Made by a program: the position numbers and the translations under genes
The notes under the pieces: model-generated
What the model saw: the letters and a program-made list of their open reading frames with translations, nothing else
Told to the model about the DNA's origin: nothing
The model's database searches: none
Shown here: piece after piece, positions 1 to 5,204 of the stretch
Position numbering within the stretch: the first letter of the stretch is position 1
Layout of the letters: every line of letters starts with the position of its first letter
DNA from: Thermoplasmata archaeon
Lineage (GTDB): Archaea; Thermoplasmatota; DAOVMN01
Direction: 5' to 3'
Assembly (NCBI GenBank): GCA_030630685.1
Contig: DAOVMN010000183.1
Span: 1-5,294 of the forward strand
DNA length: 5,294 nucleotides

Positions 1-542
1 TGATAGTTGTAGTAATCGTCGTCATCTTTCTGGTGTGGTTCTTCAGCTATTACAACAGGATAATCAAGCAGGAGAACCGGATAGATAACGCATGGGCTCA
101 GATCGATGTGCAGCTCAGGAGAAGAGCCGACCTGATACCAAACCTGATAGAGACGGTGAAGGGGTACATGAAGCATGAGAGAGAGGTCCTGGAAAACGTT
201 ACCAACGCACGGACTTCACTCCTGAATGCCAAGACACCGCAGGAGAACGTCGATGCGGACAATATGCTCACTGGCGCCCTGAAAACCCTGTTTGCGGTTT
301 CCGAGAACTATCCGGACCTGAAGGCAAACCAGAATTTTCTGAACCTCCAGGATGAACTGACCCACACGGAGGATAAGGTCTCATATGCACGACAGCATTA
401 CAATGACTCGGTTTTAAATTACAACAACACGGTTGAAACCTTTCCCGGATTTATCTTTGCAAATATGATGAACAAGAAAGAAAGGGAGATGCTGCAAATC
501 CCTGTTGAGGCCAGAGAGTTGCCAAAGGTTTCGTTCGAATGA
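1..542 (+). CDS. lemA: LemA family protein, 5' end at or just beyond the window edge
   Basis: LemA proteins are small membrane-anchored, mostly alpha-helical proteins; their biochemical role is not settled, though they often sit beside HtpX proteases. The frame is open to the left edge. The first complete codons give a hydrophobic segment (IVVVIVVIFLVWFF), followed by YYNRIIKQENRIDNAWAQID and then LRRRADLIPNLIETVKGY, the family signature. If the two bases at the edge are the end of an ATG, GTG or TTG codon, the protein is 180 residues with a membrane helix at about 2-15, close to the usual 180-190. The GTG at 33 would remove most of that helix, so it is unlikely to be the start. The remainder is long amphipathic helices and ends with TGA at 540-542. 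It is followed at once by htpX on the same strand, which suggests an operon. The family call is secure; the exact start is not visible. Confidence 0.93.
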   Translation, partial: IVVVIVVIFLVWFFSYYNRIIKQENRIDNAWAQIDVQLRRRADLIPNLIETVKGYMKHEREVLENVTNARTSLLNAKTPQENVDADNMLTGALKTLFAVSENYPDLKANQNFLNLQDELTHTEDKVSYARQHYNDSVLNYNNTVETFPGFIFANMMNKKEREMLQIPVEARELPKVSFE

Positions 543-565
543 ACACCGGGTTGTGGATAGGATGC

Positions 566-571
566 CGGAAA
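566..571 (+). promoter_or_regulatory. candidate ribosome binding site for htpX
   Basis: CGGAAA in the short lemA-htpX gap gives a moderate purine-rich match to a Shine-Dalgarno site at suitable spacing from ATG 580. It is too close to ATG 574 and lies downstream of ATG 562, so it favours 580. No separate promoter is visible between lemA and htpX. Confidence 0.35.
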
Positions 572-579
572 GAATGCTC

Positions 580-1461
580 ATGGAGGATCACATACAGAAG
601 AACAAGCGGGATACCGTAATCATCTGCATGTTCATGCTCCTTCTCCTTTTCGGAGTGATATTTGCAATCGGTGTCGTGCTTGGTGTTCCGCCCGTCTTCG
701 CCATGGTTATCGGGCTCCCGCTTGCATTATTGTATGTGGGATCAACATACAGTTTCTCTGTCAAAAGCGTTCTGTCCGCTGCCAAAGCGAGACCTGCCAA
801 TCCCCGTGTGCGGGAGGAGAAGTTGCTGATCTACAAGGTAGAGGAAATGGCCATCGCTGCAGGATTACCCATGCCCAGGGTATATGTACAGGATTCAGAG
901 GATATCAATGCATTTGCAACCGGGAAAAAACCGGAAGAGGCGGTGATCTGCGCAACCACCGGGGCATTGAAATTACTGGACAAGGAAGAGCTCGAAGGGG
1001 TTATGGCCCACGAGATGAGCCACATAAAGAATTATGATATCCTCGTGGCCACGGTGACCGTTGGTGTGGTGGGCGCCATTGCCCTCATAGCCGAGATAGT
1101 GCTGAGAATGATCTGGTGGGGCGGCGGGGGAAGGGGGAAAAAAGGGGGCCATCCTGCAATATTGATAGCTGCCATCATCCTTATTATCCTGGCACCTCTA
1201 TTATCCAGACTGACATACCTCTGGATCTCGAGAAAACGCGAGTATCTTGCGGATGCCAATGGAGCCTATCTGACAAGAAATCCGGAAGGACTCGCAAGTG
1301 CGCTTGAGAAGATCAAAGCAGACCTTCCCGATGACCCGAAGGGTTCCAAAACAGTGGCTCCACTTTACATTGCGAACCCCTTCAAGAGGTCTCTGAGGAA
1401 CTCCATCTGGTTCACGCATCCTCCCATTGATGATAGGATCGCACGGCTGCGGTCGATGTGA
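580..1461 (+). CDS. htpX: HtpX-type M48 zinc metalloprotease, membrane bound
   Basis: HtpX homologues are integral-membrane zinc endopeptidases that cleave damaged or misassembled membrane proteins with the active site on the cytoplasmic face. From ATG 580 the product is 293 residues, the same length as I recall for E. coli HtpX. Hydrophobic segments lie at about 12-35, 36-57, 154-180 and 192-216. The zinc motif HEMSH has H144, E145 and H148, and the third ligand is E221 in REYLAD. NAFATG precedes the active site, and the C-terminus has the family ending THPPIDDRIARLR. A Gly-rich loop (GGGGRGKKGG, about 181-190) separates membrane segments three and four. The start is a choice among in-frame ATGs at 562, 574 and 580. 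I prefer 580 because GGAAAG lies about 7 bases upstream and MEDHIQKNKRDT matches the usual HtpX N-terminus; 562 is the main alternative. The gene lies 19-37 bases after lemA and is probably cotranscribed with it. Confidence 0.95.
   Translation: MEDHIQKNKRDTVIICMFMLLLLFGVIFAIGVVLGVPPVFAMVIGLPLALLYVGSTYSFSVKSVLSAAKARPANPRVREEKLLIYKVEEMAIAAGLPMPRVYVQDSEDINAFATGKKPEEAVICATTGALKLLDKEELEGVMAHEMSHIKNYDILVATVTVGVVGAIALIAEIVLRMIWWGGGGRGKKGGHPAILIAAIILIILAPLLSRLTYLWISRKREYLADANGAYLTRNPEGLASALEKIKADLPDDPKGSKTVAPLYIANPFKRSLRNSIWFTHPPIDDRIARLRSM
1118..1148 (+). other. G-quadruplex-type motif inside htpX
   Basis: Four G-runs of 4, 5, 5 and 5 bases (1118-1121, 1126-1130, 1133-1137, 1144-1148) are separated by loops of 4, 2 and 6 bases. 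This satisfies the standard G4 pattern on the coding strand, so it would also occur in the mRNA. It encodes the Gly/Lys/Arg loop between membrane segments three and four. The pattern may simply reflect GGG/GGA glycine codons; whether it folds is not known. Confidence 0.5.
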
Positions 1462-1463
1462 AG

Positions 1464-1507
1464 TAATGAAAAAATAGAAACAATTCTCAGCCTTTTGATT
1501 TTGTTTC
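1464..1507. terminator. possible bidirectional terminator between convergent htpX and hutH
   Basis: The 115-base gap between htpX and hutH contains no gene. On the plus strand CCTTTTGATTTTGTTTC (1491-1507) is a T-rich tract just after htpX. On the minus strand the complement of 1467-1483 reads TTGTTTCTATTTTTTCA, a T-rich tract about 100 bases after hutH. GAAACAA (1477-1483) and TTGTTTC (1501-1507) form a perfect 7-bp inverted repeat with a 17-base loop. The stem is A/T rich and weak, so termination would depend mainly on the T tracts, as is usual in archaea. This is inferred from composition and convergence. Confidence 0.4.
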
Positions 1508-1576
1508 TGGGGACGAACCTGGTGATGGTTGCCGTATTTCCTTCCCTCCCTCATTCCCCATATCCACATTTCATTA

Positions 1577-3127
1577 CTACCCCATCAAATCATGATTTTT
1601 CAGCAACTCCTCCGCCTTCAAGATATCCGGCGAAAGCACTCTATCCTCTACAAGGGGTGGCACATAATCCCTCAACAACCCCTTCGCTCTTTCCACGACC
1701 GGGGAGGACCTGAACTCCAGGAACTCCAGCCCCTGGGCAGCACATAAATACTCGATTGCAACGATCTTCCGTACATTGTCCAGCACTTCCGCAGCCTTCC
1801 GTGCGGCGATGGTCCCCATGCTGACGTGATCCTCCTGGTTCGCTGACGTGGGAATAGAATCGATGGAGGCAGGATGGCAGAGGATCTTGTTCTCCGAGGC
1901 AAGGGCAGCAGCGGTGTACTGCGATACCATGAAACCATTGTTCAGCCCGCTATCTTTTGTTAGAAAAGGTGGTAAACCCGAAAGTTTGGAGTCCATAAGG
2001 CGGGCAGTTCTACGTTCCGAGATATTCCCGATCTCGGCAAGTGCGATCTTCAGGAAGTCCATGGCAAGTGCCACCGGTTCCCCATGGAAATTCCCGCCCG
2101 AGATTCCGCAGGATTTACCGCCGTGTCCCAGAATAATAATGGGGTTGTCCGTTGCTGAGTTCATCTCGATCTCGAGTACTCCTTTGGCATAATTCAGTGT
2201 GTCCAGAACTGAACCGAGAACCTGTGGAATGCATCGAATGGAGTAGGCATCTTGGACGTGCAGGGGAGTACCCTTCTTTAGGCGTTCGCTGCCCTGAAGG
2301 ATCTGCCTCATTTTCCCGGCAACCTCCTTGATCCCTATGTGGGGGCGTGCTTCCATGAGGATAGGATGGAATGCAGAATCATTTCCCTGCAGGGCTTCCA
2401 GGCTCATGGCCCCCACCACGATGGCATTATCCAGCAGCTTGGAGGCGTCATAACACGCCAGCGCTCCAATGGCGGTCATGAGTTGGGTCCCATTGATAAG
2501 GGAGAGTCCCTCCTTGGCCTTCAACACAACCGGCTCGATACCAGCCTTTTTCATGGCTTTTCTACCAGGCATCCACGTCCCCACACCATCAGCATCCCCG
2601 CCCGGGAACCTCCCACTATTGTAGATCGCCTCCCCTTCTCCTAACATCACCAGGGCCATGTGGGCCAGAGGCGCAAGATCCCCTGATGCACCGACACTTC
2701 CTTTCTCCGGGATAACCGGATGAACGCCTTTGTTCAGCATCTCAATGAGGGTATCCACGATAACGGGTCTGCACCCTGAATATCCCTTTGCAAGGGCATT
2801 GGCCCGCAGGAGCATTACTGCTCTGACCACGTCCTCTGACAACGGGCGGCCGACACCGCACACATCGCTCACGATCAGGTTGCGCTGGAGATTTTCGATA
2901 TCCTTGTCCGATATCCGTACATTGCACAGCTCCCCGAAACCCGTCTGGATGCCGTAGGTGATCCTGCCGCTCTCGATGATCTCCTCAACCCGTTTCCGGC
3001 TTTCAACTATCGCTTCCTTGGCCCGCCGGGAGATGGTTACCTTAGCTCCACCACGGGCCACCTGCTTCACCATGTCAATGGTCAGAGAATTACCGTCGAT
3101 TACCACGGTGCCGACATTCTGATTCAT
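1577..3127 (-). CDS. hutH: Histidine ammonia-lyase family (MIO-dependent aromatic amino acid lyase), substrate uncertain
   Basis: Enzymes of this family remove ammonia from an aromatic amino acid with the MIO electrophile made from an internal Ala-Ser-Gly; HutH converts histidine to urocanate in the cytoplasm. The 516-residue product is full length. MIO triad A147-S148-G149 lies in GSVGASGDLAPLAHM. Other active-site matches are Y58 (YGIQTGFG), N212 (NGTQ), Q292-Y295-R298 (QDAYSIRC), F347 (GGNFHGEP) and E432 (SANQEDHVSM). These agree with the bacterial HutH pattern, closest from memory to the Bacillus type. One exception stands out: the segment that reads SHACGVG or SHAAG in classical HutH is SDVCGVG here, so the substrate-contact histidine (His83 of Pseudomonas putida) is Asp88. 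No hutU, hutI or formiminotransferase gene is adjacent. The gene starts at ATG 3127 with no Shine-Dalgarno and ends in tandem TAG-TAA stops. The family is certain; histidine as substrate is less so. Confidence 0.93.
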   Translation of the reverse strand: MNQNVGTVVIDGNSLTIDMVKQVARGGAKVTISRRAKEAIVESRKRVEEIIESGRITYGIQTGFGELCNVRISDKDIENLQRNLIVSDVCGVGRPLSEDVVRAVMLLRANALAKGYSGCRPVIVDTLIEMLNKGVHPVIPEKGSVGASGDLAPLAHMALVMLGEGEAIYNSGRFPGGDADGVGTWMPGRKAMKKAGIEPVVLKAKEGLSLINGTQLMTAIGALACYDASKLLDNAIVVGAMSLEALQGNDSAFHPILMEARPHIGIKEVAGKMRQILQGSERLKKGTPLHVQDAYSIRCIPQVLGSVLDTLNYAKGVLEIEMNSATDNPIIILGHGGKSCGISGGNFHGEPVALAMDFLKIALAEIGNISERRTARLMDSKLSGLPPFLTKDSGLNNGFMVSQYTAAALASENKILCHPASIDSIPTSANQEDHVSMGTIAARKAAEVLDNVRKIVAIEYLCAAQGLEFLEFRSSPVVERAKGLLRDYVPPLVEDRVLSPDILKAEELLKNHDLMG

Positions 3128-3141
3128 GGCGGCGTTTTTTT

Positions 3142-3167
3142 AACCGATGTATTAATGCCTGTCGGTT
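3142..3167. repeat. inverted repeat flanking the hutH TATA-like element (candidate operator)
   Basis: AACCGA (3142-3147) and TCGGTT (3162-3167) are perfect inverted half-sites whose starts are 20 bp apart, about two helical turns. The TATA-like element of hutH lies in the 14-base spacer. A dimeric regulator bound here could block TBP/TFB access. Each half-site is flanked by a T tract on the plus strand (3135-3141 and 3166-3171), so a hairpin-terminator reading is also possible, but no plus-strand gene ends here. Confidence 0.4.
3149..3157 (-). promoter_or_regulatory. TATA-like element of hutH, suggesting a leaderless mRNA
   Basis: On the minus strand the sequence reads CATTAATAC, centred about 25 bases upstream of the hutH ATG at 3127. 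Archaeal TATA boxes are normally centred about 26-27 bases before the transcription start, so transcription would begin at or within a few bases of the start codon. This agrees with the lack of any purine-rich ribosome binding site in TAAAAAAACGCCGCC immediately upstream. It assumes an archaeal host; transcript 5' ends would settle it. Confidence 0.45.
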
Positions 3168-3180
3168 TTTTCATGACGTA

Positions 3181-3190
3181 AATCCGGATT
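3181..3190. repeat. 10-bp perfect palindrome AATCCGGATT in the divergent promoter region
   Basis: AATCCGGATT is its own reverse complement. It lies between the likely promoters of hutH and pmm/pgm, about 15-25 bp upstream of the TATA-like element of pmm/pgm. It could be a regulator site or an upstream promoter feature. A 10-bp palindrome can also occur by chance, and no second copy was seen in the window. Confidence 0.25.
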
Positions 3191-3199
3191 AAACAGATG

Positions 3200-3214
3200 G
3201 AAAGCTTAATTATT
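3200..3214 (+). promoter_or_regulatory. candidate archaeal promoter (BRE/TATA-like) for pmm/pgm
   Basis: GAAAG followed by CTTAATTATT resembles a purine-rich BRE and a TATA box. Transcription would start near 3232-3236, giving a leader of about 20 bases that still includes the GGAGG site. The call rests on composition and spacing only. Confidence 0.35.
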
Positions 3215-3241
3215 CCATTCCAAACTCACCCCCAAAAACCC

Positions 3242-3246
3242 GGAGG
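3242..3246 (+). promoter_or_regulatory. strong Shine-Dalgarno site (GGAGG) fixing the pmm/pgm start
   Basis: GGAGG lies 7 bases before ATG 3254, an optimal spacing. It decides for 3254 over the upstream in-frame ATG at 3197, which would add 19 residues without homology, and over the ATG at 3263. Confidence 0.8.
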
Positions 3247-3253
3247 ACATCTC

Positions 3254-4636
3254 ATGCGCAACATGCAGGACATCAAACACATCTTCAGAGCCTACGACAT
3301 TCGAGGCATCTACGGGAAGGACATGAGTCCCGAGATCATGCTCAACATCGGAAAGGGCCTCGCCAGGTTCATGAAGGAGAATGACCGGAAAAGGGCCCTT
3401 GTCGGAGCGGATATCAGAATCACGAGCCCCACACTTTGCAGCGCACTTATCTCCGGCCTCACATCCGGCGGTATCCCTGTGACCTCGGTTGGGGTCGCCT
3501 CGTTCGGGACCACCCTATTCGCTGGATGGCAAAAGCATTACGATGTGATCGCCTACATCACCGCCTCGCATCTCCCTCCCGAATGGAACGGGCTCAAGCT
3601 CTACTACATGGAGGGACAGGGTTTCCCTGAGGAGGACCTCATGAAAATACGGGATTATGTGCTCTCGGGCGAGCTTCCGGAGCTTAACTGGGACGGGGTG
3701 GGGGACATGGACCTCCTCGATTATTCCAGGGAATATGTGGACTACCTTGCTTCCCGGTTCCCTTTGCAAAGGGTGATGAAGGTTGTCGTGGACTGCGGGA
3801 GCGGGAGCATGTCCCTTGTGGTGAGGGATGTTTTCAATGCCGTGGGAATCAATGCCGAATTCATGTTCTGCGAGGCAGATGGTCACTTCCCATACCGACC
3901 AAGTGAACCCACTCCGGAATCCCTGACTGCACTCATCGAGAGGGTGAAAACAACAGGAGCGGATTTCGGCGTGGCATTCGACGGGGATGGAGACAGAGGA
4001 GTGATCGTGGACGATTCCGGGCGCGTACTTTCTGCGGATCCCGTTGGGATAATCCTTGGCCTGGATCTGCTGCGAAAGAAGAAGGGGCTGATACTGGCGA
4101 ATGTGGAATCCTCCATGGCGATCGAGAAGGTGCTCATCCCTGCCGGGGCGGAGGTGAAGCGCATCAAGGTGGGCCACACCTTCCTGACCCTGGAAGCAAA
4201 GGAACACGGTGCCATCCTGGGTATCGAGAGGAGCGGGCACATGATCATTCCCGAGATATACCTCTTCGATGACGCTATGATAATCCCGCTCAGGCTTGCG
4301 AAATTCCTCTCAGAGCAGGATAAAAAGCTGTCCGAGCTCGTAGATGATATCCCGAGCTTTCCCAAGCACACCACGAACTTCGAGTGCCCGGATAACGTGA
4401 AGTTCGGCCTTATTTCCCATCTTCAGGAGAAGTTCTCTAAGGAGTACGAAAAGGTCAACACCCTGGACGGGGTGAGAGTTGATCTGGAAAATGGGTGGGG
4501 CCTCATTCGTGCGTCCAACACCTCTCCGGTCGTAAGGGTGACGGTGGAGGCGGATTCCGAGGAGCACCTGAAGGAGCTTGTGGGGTACTTTGAGAATGAG
4601 TACAGCAGGGCCCTTAAGGCGGTAACCAAACACTAA
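3254..4636 (+). CDS. Phosphomannomutase/phosphoglucomutase (alpha-D-phosphohexomutase family, AlgC-like)
   Basis: This cytosolic enzyme interconverts hexose-6-phosphates and hexose-1-phosphates (mannose and/or glucose), feeding nucleotide-sugar synthesis for glycans and glycolipids. The product is 460 residues, normal for the family, with all four domains represented. The N-terminal FRAYDIRGIYG is at 11-21. The phosphoserine loop is TASHLPPEWNG with catalytic S105. The metal loop is DGDGDR with D243, D245 and D247. The sugar-recognition loop GIERSGH has E325 and S327, followed by an AlgC-like FDD at 338-340. The phosphate-binding loop RASNTSP is at 419-425. Two positions deviate: the usual Asn after SH is Leu107, and the residue before the sugar-loop Glu, usually Gly or Ala, is Ile324. 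The start follows the GGAGG site. The gene diverges from hutH and converges on the AT-rich gene with a 24-base gap. Sequence alone does not separate mannose, glucose or amino-sugar preference, so no symbol is given. Confidence 0.93.
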   Translation: MRNMQDIKHIFRAYDIRGIYGKDMSPEIMLNIGKGLARFMKENDRKRALVGADIRITSPTLCSALISGLTSGGIPVTSVGVASFGTTLFAGWQKHYDVIAYITASHLPPEWNGLKLYYMEGQGFPEEDLMKIRDYVLSGELPELNWDGVGDMDLLDYSREYVDYLASRFPLQRVMKVVVDCGSGSMSLVVRDVFNAVGINAEFMFCEADGHFPYRPSEPTPESLTALIERVKTTGADFGVAFDGDGDRGVIVDDSGRVLSADPVGIILGLDLLRKKKGLILANVESSMAIEKVLIPAGAEVKRIKVGHTFLTLEAKEHGAILGIERSGHMIIPEIYLFDDAMIIPLRLAKFLSEQDKKLSELVDDIPSFPKHTTNFECPDNVKFGLISHLQEKFSKEYEKVNTLDGVRVDLENGWGLIRASNTSPVVRVTVEADSEEHLKELVGYFENEYSRALKAVTKH

Positions 4637-4640
4637 AAGC

Positions 4641-4680
4641 TTTCTTGTTTTATCCCTTCGTTATTTTATTTGGATAGTTT
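4641..4680 (+). terminator. T-rich terminator region after pmm/pgm
   Basis: TTTCTTGTTTTATCCC, TTATTTTATTTGG and a T6 run follow the pmm/pgm stop closely, with no stable GC stem. This fits T-tract termination of the archaeal kind. The tract overlaps the end of the convergent minus-strand gene, so the two transcripts probably overlap at their 3' ends. Confidence 0.4.
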
Positions 4681-5125
4681 TTTCACCATAAATCTCGTGG
4701 CCATAGAGTGTTCCTCGGATTGTATATGTCCCAGGAGTCACAGGTATTCCATTTAAAACCATATCATAATTTGGCTCGGCATAACGGACGCCATCTTCTT
4801 TCTGGATTTCTTCAATGAATGTTTCGGTATCATCTTCATGAACCCTGACCAGCAAAGATTGTCCATTTGCAAACCTACGTATTATGGTTCCGTTATATTT
4901 ACTAATAATCGAATCAGCTTCGTCTATTGTACCACCAAATGATACTATTACTTCGTCAAAATGATCCCATGATAGGTTACATAGAATATACTCAGAATAC
5001 GGTAATAATATTATCTTAGTCAATGCTTGATAAAATACACATTGCGGATCTCGCCAAACTTCGTAGTTTGAAGAATTATAGATATTCACATCCCATTGAT
5101 GAGAGCTACCAAAGTAATATGTCAC
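4661..5125 (-). CDS. BsuPI-like proteinase-inhibitor domain with a nested subtilisin-propeptide-like domain; 5' end apparently disrupted
   Basis: From GTG 5125 this is 154 residues. Residues 1-54 match the BsuPI (intracellular proteinase inhibitor) pattern: a polar strand, WDVNIYN (11-17), YEVWRDPQCVFYQAL (21-35), LLPYSEYI, and LSWD at 51-54. The last strands of that fold, GIPVTPGTYTIRGTLYG (126-142), come only after about 70 extra residues (55-125). These read DEVIVSFGGT...DEADSIISKYNGTIIRR...SLLVRV...IEEIQKEDGVRYAEPNY, the pattern of S8 (subtilisin/fervidolysin-type) propeptides. I infer an inhibitor-like domain inserted in a BsuPI loop. The likely role is serine-protease inhibition, possibly extracellular, but no signal peptide is present. 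Sequence fitting the first BsuPI strand (SLVYVNTRNET) continues upstream of GTG 5125 to a TAG at 5174-5176 with no usable start and no ribosome binding site. The gene is therefore truncated, frameshifted or mis-sequenced. It is much more A/T rich than its neighbours. Confidence 0.7.
   Translation of the reverse strand: MTYYFGSSHQWDVNIYNSSNYEVWRDPQCVFYQALTKIILLPYSEYILCNLSWDHFDEVIVSFGGTIDEADSIISKYNGTIIRRFANGQSLLVRVHEDDTETFIEEIQKEDGVRYAEPNYDMVLNGIPVTPGTYTIRGTLYGHEIYGEKTIQIK
4751..4963 (-). other. inserted S8-propeptide-like segment within the BsuPI-like gene
   Basis: This segment (residues 55-125) starts right after the SWD strand end and stops right before G-x-P-V-x-P-G-T-Y. In ordinary BsuPI domains only a short loop joins these two points. 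VIVSFGG, an Ile/Gly-rich helix region, LLVRV and VRYAEPNY follow the order seen in propeptides of subtilisin-like proteases, which fold as a small alpha/beta unit and cap the protease active site. No catalytic S8 domain is present. The domain reading is by pattern recognition and would need a profile search. Confidence 0.6.
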
Positions 5126-5173
5126 AGTTTCGTTTCTCGTGTTTACATATACTAATGAGAACTTTGAAAAACC
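5126..5173 (-). pseudogene. out-of-start upstream coding remnant of the BsuPI-like gene
   Basis: In frame with the downstream gene this stretch reads GFSKFSLVYVNTRNET, which supplies the first strand expected of a BsuPI domain. It is bounded upstream by TAG (5174-5176) and has no ATG, GTG or TTG. In the neighbouring frame an ATG at 5199 opens MKIYCGWFRVF; one extra base in the A5 run (plus strand 5167-5171) would join it to SKFSLVYVN and the rest of the gene. This is either a real frameshift in a decaying gene or a homopolymer sequencing error. Confidence 0.45.
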
Positions 5174-5204
5174 CTAAACCACCCACAATAGATTTTCATT
5201 TATC

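Noticed and set aside
505..579. Upstream start of htpX at TTG 505, overlapping lemA
   Set aside because: The extra residues have no HtpX character, TTG is weak, and ATGs at 562, 574 and 580 give a normal-length protein.
1201..1569. Minus-strand open frame covering the end of htpX and the intergenic gap
   Set aside because: It is antisense to conserved htpX sequence and its product has no recognisable features.
3142..3171. Hairpin AACCGA...TCGGTT followed by T6 read as a rho-independent terminator
   Set aside because: No plus-strand gene ends upstream of it; it lies in the hutH promoter, so an operator reading fits better.
3197..3253. Upstream in-frame ATG adding 19 residues to pmm/pgm
   Set aside because: The added residues show no family similarity, and GGAGG lies ideally placed for ATG 3254.
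3515..4240. Long minus-strand open frame (241 codons) opposite pmm/pgm
   Set aside because: It is antisense to a well-supported gene, is rich in His/Pro/Cys with no recognisable domain, and is explained by the codon bias of the real gene.
5174..5176. In-frame TAG upstream of the BsuPI-like gene read as a pyrrolysine codon
   Set aside because: There is no start codon upstream in that frame before another TAG, and the preceding residues are not convincing. hutH in this window also uses TAG, backed by TAA, as a stop. A frameshift is simpler.
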